Source: Egicoccus halophilus (GTDB taxonomy: Bacteria > Actinomycetota > Nitriliruptoria > Nitriliruptorales > Nitriliruptoraceae). Taken from it: DNA of 64,000 bases. The position numbers were made by a program, and so were the translations under genes. Location: the NCBI RefSeq assembly GCF_004300825.1, contig NZ_CP036250.1:558001-622000 (forward strand), read 5' to 3'. The notes under the pieces were generated by a model. It had not been told where the DNA came from. It searched no databases and worked only from the letters and a program-made list of their open reading frames with translations. Positions 22,659-31,408 of the stretch are shown piece by piece (positions within the stretch are counted from its first letter, which is position 1; every line of letters begins with the position of its first letter).

Positions 22659-23306
22659 GTGACGGCTCGCCGCATCCCCGAGGCCACGGTGGCACGTCTG
22701 CCCCAGTACCTGCAGGCGCTGGTGGAGGCCGCCGACGCGGGCCGCCGCACGGTCTCCAGCGAGGACCTGGCCCGCGCCTCGGGGTTGACCTCGGCGAAGG
22801 TGCGCAAGGACCTGTCGTTCCTCGGCAGCTACGGCACCCGGGGCGTCGGCTACGCGGTCGAGGAGCTCACCACGGAGATCTCGACCGTGCTGGGGCTGAC
22901 CGACGACCGGCCCGTGGTCATCGTGGGCATCGGCAACCTCGGTCGGGCCCTGGCCAGCTACGACGGGTTCAGCCGCCGGGGCTTCCGGGTCGAGGCGCTG
23001 GTCGACGCCGATCCCACCAAGATCGGCACGCAGGTCGGCGACCACGTCGTCCAGCCGGCCGCGCAGCTGCCGGATCTCGTGCGTGACCGCGGCATCACCA
23101 TCGCGGTGCTCGCGACCCCGGCAGGGCGGGCCCAGGCGGTCGCCGCGGAGGTCGTCGCGGCCGGCGTGACCGCCATCCTCAACTTCGCGCCGGTCCACCT
23201 CGACGTTCCCGAGCACGTCTCGGTGCGCACGGTGGACCTGTCCACCGAACTGCAGATCCTGTCCTTCTACGAGCAGCTCGGGCAGGTGTCGGCCGCCGCG
23301 AGCTGA
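22659..23306 (+). CDS. rex: Redox-sensing transcriptional repressor Rex
   Basis: A 215-residue Rex protein: N-terminal winged helix (IPEATVARLPQYLQALVEA through SSEDLARASGLTSAKVRKDLSFLGSYGTRGVGY) and a Rossmann domain beginning VVIVGIGNLGRALASY at about residue 88, which binds NADH or NAD+. NADH releases Rex from DNA, so it derepresses respiratory genes when NADH is high. The order rex-hemA-hemC-hemD is as in Streptomyces. The GTG at 22659 has a perfect AGGAGG at 22646-22651. Its only clear target in this window is the operator at 51663-51680 upstream of the reductase-nuo genes. Confidence 0.95.
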   Translation: MTARRIPEATVARLPQYLQALVEAADAGRRTVSSEDLARASGLTSAKVRKDLSFLGSYGTRGVGYAVEELTTEISTVLGLTDDRPVVIVGIGNLGRALASYDGFSRRGFRVEALVDADPTKIGTQVGDHVVQPAAQLPDLVRDRGITIAVLATPAGRAQAVAAEVVAAGVTAILNFAPVHLDVPEHVSVRTVDLSTELQILSFYEQLGQVSAAAS

Positions 23307-23363
23307 GCCGCCGGGCCGCCGACGGCGCGGCTGGCCGCCGAGGCCGCACGGCCGCGGCGCGCA

Positions 23364-23393
23364 TTGGTCGCGACGGGCGCCGGCGGGTACGCT
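23364..23393 (+). promoter_or_regulatory. Promoter of hemA
   Basis: TTGGTC at 23364-23369, 18-nt spacer, TACGCT at 23388-23393. Located between rex and hemA, so the heme genes can be transcribed apart from rex. Confidence 0.5.
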
Positions 23394-23492
23394 CGCCCCC
23401 TCGTGGGGACACGCGGGCCGGTGGCCCGCCGCGTCGCCCTCCTCGGCACCGGCTGTGCCGTCCGTCCGCGGATCGTCGAACCGATCGGGCCC

Positions 23493-24788
23493 ATGTCCCT
23501 CCTCGTCGTCGGGTGCAACCACCGCAGCGCCGATCTGTCGCTGCTGGAACGTCTCGCCGTGCCCGCCGACGAGCTGCCCAAGGCGCTGAAGTCGCTGGTC
23601 GGGCTCGAGCACGTGCAGGAGGCCGTCGTGCTCTCGACCTGCAACCGGGTCGAGATCTACGCCTCCGTCAGCCGGTTCCACCCGGGCCTGCAGGAGCTGC
23701 GCGGCTGGCTCGCCGAGCGCGGTGACATCCATCCGCAGGACCTCGACGACCTGCAGTACAGCTACCACGACGACCGGGCGGCGGCGCACCTGTTCGCGGT
23801 CGCGGCCGGCCTCGACTCGATGGTCGTGGGCGAGCGCCAGATCGCGATGCAGGTCAAGCAGTCGATGGAGGCGGCCCGCGGGGAGGGCTCCGCCCGGCGG
23901 ATGCTGCAGCGGCTGTTCCGTCAGGCCGTCCGCGTCGGTCGCCGTGTCCGCAACGACACCGCGATCGCCCGGGGGGCGTCCTCGATGGTCGACGTCGGCA
24001 TCGACGTCGCGACCGAGCGTCTCGGCGGGCCGATCGCCGGACGGAACGTGCTGCTCGTCGGCGCGGGGAAGATGGGCGGGCTGACCGCCAGCCGGGTCGT
24101 CGACGAAGGTGCGGGTCACGTCGCGGTCTGGAACCGGTCGGCCGACAAGGCCCAGCGCCTGGCGCTGCGCACCGGCGGGGTGGTCGTCGAGGCCGGCGAC
24201 CTGGAATGCGCGGTCGCGTCCGCCGACCTGGTGGTGTGCACGACCGGCGCACCCGAACCGGTGCTCGACCTCGACCTGGTGCTCGCCGCCCGCCAGCAGC
24301 GTCTCGCCGCGCGCGACGCGTCGCCGCTGGTGCTGCTCGACCTCGCCATGCCGCGCAACGTCGACCCGCGCTGCGAGGACGTGGCCGGGGTCGAGGTCGT
24401 GGACATCGCCGACGTGCGCGCGGTCGCCGACCGCGGCGTGACCGGCGAGGTGGTCGCCGCCGCCCGTGACATCGTCGAGGAGGAGGCCGCGCGGTTCCTG
24501 GCCTGGACCCGCGCGAGCGCGGTCGAGCCCACGATCCGCGACCTGCGTCGCCAGGCCGAACAGGTCCGCGCCGACGAGCTCGACCGGCTCGCCGGCAAGC
24601 TGTCCACGCTCGACGACCGCCAGCGCGAGGCGGTCGAGGCGCTCACGCGCGGCATCGTCAACACGTTGCTGCACACGCCGACGGTCCGGCTCAAGGAGCT
24701 GGCCGACCGCACCGGCGCGCACGACCAGGCCGACGCGCTGCGCGACCTGTTCGCGCTCGACGACGTCGCGTCCGACTCGGACACCTGA
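23493..24788 (+). CDS. hemA: Glutamyl-tRNA reductase
   Basis: A 431-residue enzyme that reduces glutamyl-tRNA to glutamate-1-semialdehyde with NADPH, the first step of C5-pathway tetrapyrrole synthesis. The N-terminal catalytic domain starts MSLLVVGCNHRSADLSLLERL and has the catalytic Cys50 in STCNRVEIY; the NADPH domain starts NVLLVGAGKMGGL at about residue 182; a C-terminal dimerisation helix follows. Length is typical. The conserved family N-terminus supports ATG 23493, although the frame is open upstream to 23364 and includes a GTG at 23403 close to the predicted transcription start. The stop overlaps hemC by 1 base (TGATG). Confidence 0.96.
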   Translation: MSLLVVGCNHRSADLSLLERLAVPADELPKALKSLVGLEHVQEAVVLSTCNRVEIYASVSRFHPGLQELRGWLAERGDIHPQDLDDLQYSYHDDRAAAHLFAVAAGLDSMVVGERQIAMQVKQSMEAARGEGSARRMLQRLFRQAVRVGRRVRNDTAIARGASSMVDVGIDVATERLGGPIAGRNVLLVGAGKMGGLTASRVVDEGAGHVAVWNRSADKAQRLALRTGGVVVEAGDLECAVASADLVVCTTGAPEPVLDLDLVLAARQQRLAARDASPLVLLDLAMPRNVDPRCEDVAGVEVVDIADVRAVADRGVTGEVVAAARDIVEEEAARFLAWTRASAVEPTIRDLRRQAEQVRADELDRLAGKLSTLDDRQREAVEALTRGIVNTLLHTPTVRLKELADRTGAHDQADALRDLFALDDVASDSDT

Positions 24789-25759
24789 TGGCCAGCGCGT
24801 CCGACCGCGGTCCCTGGCGGATCGCGACCCGCCGCTCCACGCTGGCGCAGACCCAGGCGCGCCACGTCGGCGAGTCGCTCCAGGAGGCCACCGGACGGCC
24901 GTTCGAGCTGGTGCCGATGGCGACCACCGGCGACGACCACCCCGACCGGGCACTGGAGGCCTTCGACTCCAAGGGCCTGTTCGTCGACTCGACCCGTCGT
25001 GCGGTGCTCTCGGGTGACTGCCACCTCGTCGTGCACTCCTACAAGGACCTGCCGACCGAGCCGGCCGAGGGCCTGGTCATCGGCGCCGTCCCCCAGCGCG
25101 TCGACCCGCGCGACGCCCTGGTGACCCGGGCCGGACACCGCCTGGCGGAGCTGCCCCGCGACCGCCAGGTCACCATCGGGACCTCCTCGCCACGCCGCAG
25201 GGCGCAGCTGCAGAAGGCCCGCCGCGACGTGCTGGTCCAGCCGATCCGCGGCAACCTCGAGACCCGCCTGGGCAAGGTCGTCAACGGCGAGGTGGACGGC
25301 ATCGTGCTGGCCCTGGCCGGCCTGCTGCGCCTGCGGCCGCAGGGCTTCGACCTCACGGTGGTCCCGCTCGAGCACGGCGAGCTGCTGCACGCCCCGGCGC
25401 AGGGCGCGCTCGCGATCGAGTGCCGGGTCGACGACGCCACCACCCGCAAGGGGCTGCGCCGGCTCGACCACGCACCCACCCGGACCGTGGTCGCCGCCGA
25501 ACGCGAGCTGCTGCTGCAGCTCCAGGGCGGCTGCACGGCACCGATCGGCGCCCACGCGTCGCTGCTGCCCGGACCGGACGGCGGTGAGCGGCTCGAGCTG
25601 CTGGGCCTGCTCTCCGACCCGTCGGGGACCCGGCTGTACCGCGCGTCGCACGAGACCGCCGCGGACGAACCGCAGCTGCTCGGTCGTGTCATGGCGGCCA
25701 CGTTGCTCGAGGCCGGGGGGCACGAGGTCCTCGAGACCCTGCGGCGACAGGCCGGCTGA
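24788..25759 (+). CDS. hemC: Hydroxymethylbilane synthase (porphobilinogen deaminase)
   Basis: A 323-residue enzyme joining four porphobilinogens into hydroxymethylbilane. Recognised by WRIATRRSTLAQTQARHV at the N-terminus, KDLPTEPAEGLVIGAVP, TSSPRRRAQLQKARRDV, GNLETRLGKV, and Cys249 in LQGGCTAPIG, which holds the dipyrromethane cofactor. Cytoplasmic. Overlaps hemA and hemD by one base each (TGATG), typical of an operon with coupled translation. Confidence 0.96.
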   Translation: MASASDRGPWRIATRRSTLAQTQARHVGESLQEATGRPFELVPMATTGDDHPDRALEAFDSKGLFVDSTRRAVLSGDCHLVVHSYKDLPTEPAEGLVIGAVPQRVDPRDALVTRAGHRLAELPRDRQVTIGTSSPRRRAQLQKARRDVLVQPIRGNLETRLGKVVNGEVDGIVLALAGLLRLRPQGFDLTVVPLEHGELLHAPAQGALAIECRVDDATTRKGLRRLDHAPTRTVVAAERELLLQLQGGCTAPIGAHASLLPGPDGGERLELLGLLSDPSGTRLYRASHETAADEPQLLGRVMAATLLEAGGHEVLETLRRQAG

Positions 25760-26532
25760 TGGGCGGCGCACCGCCGTTGGCGGGCCAGCGGGTGCTGGTG
25801 GCCCGCTCGCGCGCGCAGGCGTCGGCGCTGTCCGAGCGGGTGCGCGTCCTCGGGGGCGAACCGGTCGAGGCGCCCGTGCTGCGCATCGAGGACGGCGACT
25901 CCGGCGCCCTGCGCGCCGCGTTGCACGACCTCGCCGGCGGCGCGTTCACCGTGGTGTGCCTGACCTCGCCCAACGGGGTCGACGCGGTCGCCGACGCGAT
26001 CGAGCAGGACGGCCTCGATGCCCGGGTGTTCGCCGGCGTGCCGACGGTCGCCTGCGTCGGGCCGGGGACCGCGGGACGGCTGTGGGACCGGCTGCGGGTG
26101 CGTGCCGACCTGGTGCCCGAGCGCGCCACCACCGAGGCGCTCGGCGAGGCGATCCCGCCCGGCAGCGGCCGCGCACTGCTGCCGCGGGCCGACATCGCCA
26201 GCGAGATCCTGCACACGCTGCTGGCCGACAAGGGCTACGAGCCGGTCGAGGTCGTGGCCTACCGGACCGTGCTGCCCGACGCGCTGCCCGACGAGGTCCT
26301 CGACGACCTCGCCGCCGGCCGGATCGACCTGCTGGCGTTCGCCTCGTCGTCGACGGTGCGCAACTTCGTCACCCTGGTGGGGGAGCGGCCGTGGCAGGGC
26401 CGGGTCGTCTCGATCGGCCCGGTCACCTCGCGCACCTGCCGGGAGCTGGACGTACCGGTCGCCGTCGAGGCCGACCCCCACGACCTCGACGGCCTCGTCG
26501 ACGCCTTGTGCGCCGCGGTCCCGGGCGCCTGA
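25759..26532 (+). CDS. hemD: Uroporphyrinogen-III synthase
   Basis: A 257-residue single-domain enzyme that closes and inverts the D ring of hydroxymethylbilane to give uroporphyrinogen III. The poorly conserved HemD family is recognised by two Rossmann-like halves with LTSPNGVDAV, VACVGPGTAGRL, LLPRADIASEIL, VEVVAYRTV, FASSSTVRNFV and VSIGPVTSRTCREL in order. It is not fused to a CobA methyltransferase, unlike the HemD of Streptomyces and Mycobacterium. The start overlaps hemC by one base. Separated from the next gene by about 100 bp. Confidence 0.92.
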   Translation: MGGAPPLAGQRVLVARSRAQASALSERVRVLGGEPVEAPVLRIEDGDSGALRAALHDLAGGAFTVVCLTSPNGVDAVADAIEQDGLDARVFAGVPTVACVGPGTAGRLWDRLRVRADLVPERATTEALGEAIPPGSGRALLPRADIASEILHTLLADKGYEPVEVVAYRTVLPDALPDEVLDDLAAGRIDLLAFASSSTVRNFVTLVGERPWQGRVVSIGPVTSRTCRELDVPVAVEADPHDLDGLVDALCAAVPGA

Positions 26533-26631
26533 GCCGCCGGAACCCTCCGTCCGCCTGCCCCTTCGTCGGCGATCCCCGGTGCGGGCGGTTCCTAACCTCC
26601 GGCGAGCCCGCGTCGGGCGCAGGAGGGCCGC

Positions 26632-27930
26632 ATGGCGTTCACGGACAAGCTCGAGCGGGTACCGGTGATCGGTACCGCGTGGCAGATGCAGCAGCGCTAC
26701 CGCCTCGACGCCGCCGACCAGTTCGCCGCCGCGATCGCGCTGTTCGGGTTCCTCTCGCTGGTCCCGCTGCTGGTGCTGGCGGTCGCCGTCGCCGGCTTCG
26801 TGTTCCAAGACCCCGCCGACCAGGCCGAGATCGCCCGCACGATGACCTCGGCCGTGCCCGGCCTGCAGGCCGCGCTCGAGGCCACGGGCCAGGGGGTCGA
26901 CGGGTTCGTGCAGACCGTGGTCGCCAACCGCGGCGCGATCGCCGGCGTCGGTGCCGTCACCCTGCTGGTCACCGGTCTGAAGGTGATCAACTCGGCCATG
27001 GTGGCCACCACCATGGTGTTCCGCGGGGCCCTGCCGTCCGGCGTCAGGGGCAAGCTGCTGCAGGTCGTCGCCCTGCCGGTGCTGGGCCTGGTCGCGCTCG
27101 CCGCCGCCGGCGCCTCCAGCCTCGTCGGCTTCCTCGACCTGCCCGGCTGGTCCGCCACCCCGGTGGCGCTGCTGGCCACCTTCCCACTCGACCTGTTGCT
27201 GTTCCTGGCCGCCTACCGGATGTTCTCGCCCACCTCCGAGCTCGGGTTGCGCCGGCTGCTGCCCGGCGCCGCACTCGGGGCGCTCGGCTGGGCCGCGCTC
27301 AAGATCGCCGGCGCGGCCTACGTCGCCAACCAGGCCGAGGACGCCAACGCCCTCTACGGCGCGTTCGGCGGCATCATCGCGTTGCTGCTGCTGCTCTACC
27401 TCGCCGGTCGGCTCTACCTGTACGGCGCGGAGCTCAACGCCCTGCTGACCGAGCGGCGGCGGGGGATCCTGGTCTCGCCGGAGGTGCACGGGGTGCCGAT
27501 CGTCGACGACAAGGACGTCGACGGCGCGCCGTCGGACGCCCAGGCCGAGGGGATGGGGGCCGCCCACGCGGCCGACACCCGCCAGCTCCCCAGCGTCGTG
27601 GCCGGCAACCGGCCGCTGCCGCAGGACGTCGCCGCCGGGCGCGCGCCCGAGTCCGCGCTCGACGACGAGGTCCGCGCTCCGAGCGCCGACAGCGAGACGG
27701 CCGGGCACCCGACCGTCGGGTCGTCCGCGACGAGGACCGACGCTGCGCCGGCCGCGGGCCGCACCGGGGCCGTCGCCGTCGTCGGCGCGCTGCAGGCCGC
27801 CGCCGTCCCGCCCCCGGCGGACCGCGTCGGGCGCGTGCTGGCGAACGCGTCACCACCTCCGGTCGCGGCCTACGGCGTGGCCGCGACCGCGGTCGCGGCG
27901 GCCTGGAAGCTGTGGCGCGACGGTCGCTGA
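26632..27930 (+). CDS. YihY/UPF0761-family membrane protein with a long disordered tail
   Basis: A 432-residue membrane protein with about six helices within residues 35-275, including AAIALFGFLSLVPLLVLAVAVAGF, GAVTLLVTGLKVINSAM and GAFGGIIALLLLLYLAGRLYLYGAELNALL, the hallmark C-terminal motif of UPF0761 (formerly called RNase BN). The function of the family is unknown. The remaining roughly 150 residues are Asp/Ala/Pro-rich, low in complexity and probably disordered, ending in a short hydrophobic segment. The ribosome-binding site AGGAGG at 26621-26626 precedes ATG 26632, and a TAACCT -10-like box lies at 26593-26598. It sits between hemD and hemB. Confidence 0.82.
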   Translation: MAFTDKLERVPVIGTAWQMQQRYRLDAADQFAAAIALFGFLSLVPLLVLAVAVAGFVFQDPADQAEIARTMTSAVPGLQAALEATGQGVDGFVQTVVANRGAIAGVGAVTLLVTGLKVINSAMVATTMVFRGALPSGVRGKLLQVVALPVLGLVALAAAGASSLVGFLDLPGWSATPVALLATFPLDLLLFLAAYRMFSPTSELGLRRLLPGAALGALGWAALKIAGAAYVANQAEDANALYGAFGGIIALLLLLYLAGRLYLYGAELNALLTERRRGILVSPEVHGVPIVDDKDVDGAPSDAQAEGMGAAHAADTRQLPSVVAGNRPLPQDVAAGRAPESALDDEVRAPSADSETAGHPTVGSSATRTDAAPAAGRTGAVAVVGALQAAAVPPPADRVGRVLANASPPPVAAYGVAATAVAAAWKLWRDGR

Positions 27931-28004
27931 CCGACGGACGGCGACGGGGGAACCGCTCCTACACTCGCCGAGGTCCCGCTCCCGAGCCGCCGTCGAGGTC
28001 GTCC

Positions 28005-28985
28005 GTGCCCTTCCCCGAGACCCGCCTGCGTCGCCTGCGCCGCACGCCCGCGCTGCGGCGCGCCTTCGCCGAGACCCGGATCGACCCCGCCGGGCTGGTC
28101 CTGCCGATCTTCGTCAAGGACGGGGTCGAGGGGGAGGTGCCGATCTCCTCGATGCCCGGCGTCGCGCAGCACGACGTCGACTCGGCGCTCGCGCTCGCCC
28201 GGCGGGCCGCCGACGTCGGCGTCGGCGGGGTGATCCTGTTCGGCATCCCCGCCACCAAGGACGCCGACGGCACCGGCGGGTGGGACCCGCAGGGGCCGGT
28301 GCCCCGGGCGGCGCGGGCGATGAAGGACGCCCTGGGTGACGACCTGGTCGTGTGGGCCGACGTCTGCCAGTGCGAGTACACCGACCACGGCCACTGCGGC
28401 CCGCTCGACGCGCGCGGTCAGGTCGTCAACGACGCCGCCGTCGAGGCCTACGTCCGCGACGCCCTGACCTACGCCGACGCCGGCATCGACGTCGTCGCGC
28501 CCTCGGGGATGATGGACGGGCAGGTCGCCGCGATCCGCGCCGGGCTCGATGCCGGCGGCTTCGGTGAGGTGGTGGTCGTCGCCTACGCGGCCAAGTACGC
28601 CTCGGCGTTCTACGGCCCGTTCCGCGAGGCGGCCGAGTCGACCATGGTCGACGGCGACCGGGCCGGTCACCAGATGGACCCCGCGAACCGGCGCGAGGCG
28701 CTGCTCGAGCTCGCCGCCGACGTCGACGAGGGCGCCGACGTGCTGATGGTCAAGCCCGCGCTGGCCTATCTCGACGTCATCGCCGACGCCCGGGTGTCCT
28801 TCGACGTGCCGGTGGCCGCCTACCAGGTGTCGGGGGAGTACGCGATGCTGCACGCCGCCGCCGAGCGCGGCTGGCTGGACGGCCCCCGCGCCATGCGCGA
28901 GGCGGTGGTCTCGATCCGCCGCGCCGGCGCGGACCTGGTGCTGACCTATGCCGCGGTCGAGCTCGCCACCACCGCGGACGCCTGA
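28005..28985 (+). CDS. hemB: Delta-aminolevulinic acid dehydratase (porphobilinogen synthase)
   Basis: A 326-residue enzyme condensing two aminolevulinates to porphobilinogen. Zinc-type active site: ADVCQCEYTDHGHCGPLD gives the three cysteines. The Schiff-base lysine is K250 in LMVKPALAYLD, and AYAAKYASAFYGPFREAA holds the second Lys. The N-terminus RLRRLRRTPALRRAFAETRIDPAGLVLPIFV is typical. The GTG at 28005 is the start fitting the family; upstream sequence is shadow. A TACACT -10-like box lies at 27960-27965. Overlaps the next gene by one base. Confidence 0.96.
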   Translation: MPFPETRLRRLRRTPALRRAFAETRIDPAGLVLPIFVKDGVEGEVPISSMPGVAQHDVDSALALARRAADVGVGGVILFGIPATKDADGTGGWDPQGPVPRAARAMKDALGDDLVVWADVCQCEYTDHGHCGPLDARGQVVNDAAVEAYVRDALTYADAGIDVVAPSGMMDGQVAAIRAGLDAGGFGEVVVVAYAAKYASAFYGPFREAAESTMVDGDRAGHQMDPANRREALLELAADVDEGADVLMVKPALAYLDVIADARVSFDVPVAAYQVSGEYAMLHAAAERGWLDGPRAMREAVVSIRRAGADLVLTYAAVELATTADA

Positions 28986-29728
28986 TGGAGCCGTCGGCAC
29001 CCGACTGGCTGCGGCAGGTCCCGCTGGCCCACCGCGGCCTGCACGGGCCGCAGGTGCCGGAGAACTCGCTGGCGGCGTTCCGGGCCGCGGCGGCCGCCGA
29101 CTACGGCGTCGAGCTCGACGTGATGCTCGCGGGCGACGGTACGCCGGTGGTCGTCCACGACGCGGTGCTCACGCGCCTCACCGGCGACGGTCGCCGGGTC
29201 GGTGAGCTCGACCTCGCCACGTTGCGGACCCTGCGCCTGCGCGACGGCGACGGCGCGGTCACCGACGAGACCGTGCCGACCCTGCCCGAGGCACTCGCGG
29301 CGCTCGACGGTCACCCGGCGATGGTGGAGGTCAAGTCGGTGCGGTTGCGCGCCGGGCGGCTCGAGCGCGCGGTCGCCGAGGTCCTCGACGCCCACGACGG
29401 TCCGGCGTGCGTGGCGAGCTTCAACCCGGCCACGGTCGGCTTCTTCACCCGTCGCCGGCCCGCCCTGACCCGGGTGCTCACCGCCACCGCGGCCGAGGAC
29501 CAGCGGTTGCCCGCGGTCGTGCGCCGCCGCCTGGCGCAGCTGCGCGACGCCGCCACCGTCCGTCCGCACGCCATCTCCTACGACCTCGCCGGACTGCCCA
29601 ACGCCGCCACCGACGCCTGGCGGGCCGCCGGCGGCACGCTGGTGACCTGGACGGTGGCGGACGCCGACGACCTCGCCCGGGCCCGGGCGCTGGCCGACAA
29701 CGTCATCTTCGAGCACGTCCGTCCCTGA
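28985..29728 (+). CDS. Glycerophosphodiester phosphodiesterase-family protein
   Basis: A 247-residue TIM-barrel GDPD domain protein without signal peptide. It begins with LAHRGLHGPQVPENSLAAF (catalytic His-Arg and Glu), followed by GVELDVMLAGDGTPVVVHD (metal-binding Glu-Asp and second His) and VEVKS. It likely hydrolyses glycerophosphodiesters to glycerol-3-phosphate and an alcohol in the cytoplasm. Its ATG overlaps the hemB stop (TGATG), so it is co-transcribed with a heme gene, although no functional tie is apparent. Length is near the family norm. Confidence 0.85.
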   Translation: MEPSAPDWLRQVPLAHRGLHGPQVPENSLAAFRAAAAADYGVELDVMLAGDGTPVVVHDAVLTRLTGDGRRVGELDLATLRTLRLRDGDGAVTDETVPTLPEALAALDGHPAMVEVKSVRLRAGRLERAVAEVLDAHDGPACVASFNPATVGFFTRRRPALTRVLTATAAEDQRLPAVVRRRLAQLRDAATVRPHAISYDLAGLPNAATDAWRAAGGTLVTWTVADADDLARARALADNVIFEHVRP

Positions 29729-29748
29729 GCCGTCCCGCGGGCGGGAGC

Positions 29749-29807
29749 GAGCGTCGCCGGACCGGGGAGCGTCGCCGGGCCGGGGCGGGTGCGGGCGCCG
29801 CTAGCCT
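29749..29807 (+). promoter_or_regulatory. Direct repeats and -10 box upstream of hemL
   Basis: Two adjoining 18-bp copies of GAGCGTCGCCGG[AG]CCGGG (29749-29766 and 29767-29784) differ at one base. They lie immediately upstream of a TAGCCT -10-like box at 29802-29807. They could be a tandem activator site or a stray duplication. Confidence 0.45.
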
Positions 29808-29862
29808 CGACCGCGAGCGCCGGTCGTCGGCCGCTCGCCGGCCTCACCCGCCAGGAGTCCCC

Positions 29863-31143
29863 ATGGACACCGAGATCTCCGCGCGCCTGTTCGAGCGCGC
29901 CCGCGCCGTCATCCCGGGTGGGGTGAACTCCCCGGTCCGGGCCTTCGACAGCGTCGGGGGCACCCCGCGGTTCATCGCCCGCGGCGAGGGCGCCGAGCTG
30001 GTCGACGCCGACGGCAACCGCTACCTCGACCTGGTGAACTCCTGGGGGCCGCTGCTGTTCGGCCACGTGCCCGCCGAGGTGCGCGAGGCGGCCGTGGACG
30101 CCATCGGCCGTGGCTCGTCGTTCGGCGCCCCCACCGAGGGCGAGATCGCGCTCGCCGAGGCGATCGTCGACGCCGTTCCCTCGGTCGACAAGGTGCGCCT
30201 GGTCAACTCCGGCACCGAGGCCGGCATGTCCGCCATCCGGCTCGCGCGCGGCGCCACGGGCCGACGCAAGCTGCTGAAGTTCGTCGGGCACTACCACGGG
30301 CACTCCGACGCGCTGCTGGTCGCCGCGGGATCCGGGGTCGCCACCCTCGGCATCCCCGGCAGCCCCGGGGTCACCGACGGCGCCGCCGAGGACACCGTGC
30401 TGGTGCCGTGGAACGACCGCGACGCGGTGGCCGAGGCGGTGCAGGTCCACGGCCACGACCTCGCCGCCATCCTGTGCGAGCCGGTGCCGGCGAACATGAA
30501 CCTGGTGGCGCCCGAGGACGGCTTCCTCGCCTTCCTGCGCGCGCAGGCCGACGCCAGCGGCGCGGTCCTGGTGTTCGACGAGGTCATCAGCGGCTTCCGC
30601 GTCGCCCGCGGTGGCGCCCAGCAACTGCACGGGGTGACGCCCGAACTCACCGTGCTCGGCAAGATCGTCGGTGGCGGCTTCCCGCTGGCGGCCTTCGGTG
30701 GCCGCGCCGAGCTGATGGACGCCCTCGCCCCCGCCGGGCCCGTCTACCAGGCCGGCACCCTGTCGGGGAACCCGGTGGCCGTCGCGGCCGGCCTCGCGCA
30801 GCTGCGCCTGCTGACCGACGACGTCTATGCCCGGCTCGGCGTGGTGACCGACGGGCTCGTCGACGGGCTGCGGACCGCCTTCGACGCCGCCGGCGTGCCG
30901 GCACAGGTGCTGCGGCACGCGACGCTGGCCGGCGTGCTGTTCGCCGAGACCGCGCCACGCCGCTACGAGGACGTCGCCGCCGCCGACCATGCCCGCTACG
31001 CCCGGTTCTTCCACGGCATGCTCGAGCGCGGCGTCTACCTGGCCCCGTCGGGCTACGAGGTGATCTTCCCCTCCACGGCGTTGTCCGACGCCCACGTCGA
31101 ACGGATCGTCACGGCCGCCGACGAGGTGGCGCGCATGCTGTGA
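29863..31143 (+). CDS. hemL: Glutamate-1-semialdehyde 2,1-aminomutase
   Basis: A 426-residue PLP enzyme that turns glutamate-1-semialdehyde into 5-aminolevulinate, the second step of the C5 pathway after HemA. Recognised by the N-terminus RARAVIPGGVNSPVRAFDSVGGTPRF, the FDEVISGFRVARGGAQ block and the PLP-binding Lys267 in VLGKIVGGGFPLAAFGG. Start ATG 29863 with a CAGGAG upstream. Together with hemA, C, D and B this gives the route to uroporphyrinogen III within 8 kb. The gene is followed by 265 bp before the bc-complex genes. Confidence 0.96.
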   Translation: MDTEISARLFERARAVIPGGVNSPVRAFDSVGGTPRFIARGEGAELVDADGNRYLDLVNSWGPLLFGHVPAEVREAAVDAIGRGSSFGAPTEGEIALAEAIVDAVPSVDKVRLVNSGTEAGMSAIRLARGATGRRKLLKFVGHYHGHSDALLVAAGSGVATLGIPGSPGVTDGAAEDTVLVPWNDRDAVAEAVQVHGHDLAAILCEPVPANMNLVAPEDGFLAFLRAQADASGAVLVFDEVISGFRVARGGAQQLHGVTPELTVLGKIVGGGFPLAAFGGRAELMDALAPAGPVYQAGTLSGNPVAVAAGLAQLRLLTDDVYARLGVVTDGLVDGLRTAFDAAGVPAQVLRHATLAGVLFAETAPRRYEDVAAADHARYARFFHGMLERGVYLAPSGYEVIFPSTALSDAHVERIVTAADEVARML

Positions 31144-31177
31144 CGCGCACGCGGTGACGCGCGCCCACCCGGGTCGA

Positions 31178-31207
31178 TTGTTCGGGCTACGCGGCGATTG
31201 GTAGCCT
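31178..31207 (+). promoter_or_regulatory. Promoter of the bc-complex operon
   Basis: TTGTTC at 31178-31183, 18-nt spacer, TAGCCT at 31202-31207. The mRNA leader to the first gene at 31409 would be about 195 nt. No Rex-type operator is visible. Confidence 0.5.
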
Positions 31208-31408
31208 CCGGGTCCCGGCCGGCATGCATCTGTACGGGCGGGGCCGGGCCTGTCCCGCTCCGGCCGGAGCAGGACATTCGTCGGGAGCTCAGCGTGACGC
31301 CTCTCGTGGGCGGCACGGGGTCGTCCAGCGTGGCCGCGGCGCACCGCGCCGATGGTGGGAAATGCGAGGCGGCCCAGGCGTCGCAGCACCGTGCAAGGAG
31401 AGTCAGAC

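Noticed and set aside
22179-24953. Minus-strand open frame extending the isomerase through rex, hemA and part of hemC
   Set aside because: Only the 301 residues after 22178 resemble a protein; the rest is antisense to clear rex, hemA and hemC.
31140-31408. Open frames in the 265-bp leader of the bc operon
   Set aside because: No ribosome-binding site or protein-like composition; the region is better explained as promoter plus leader.
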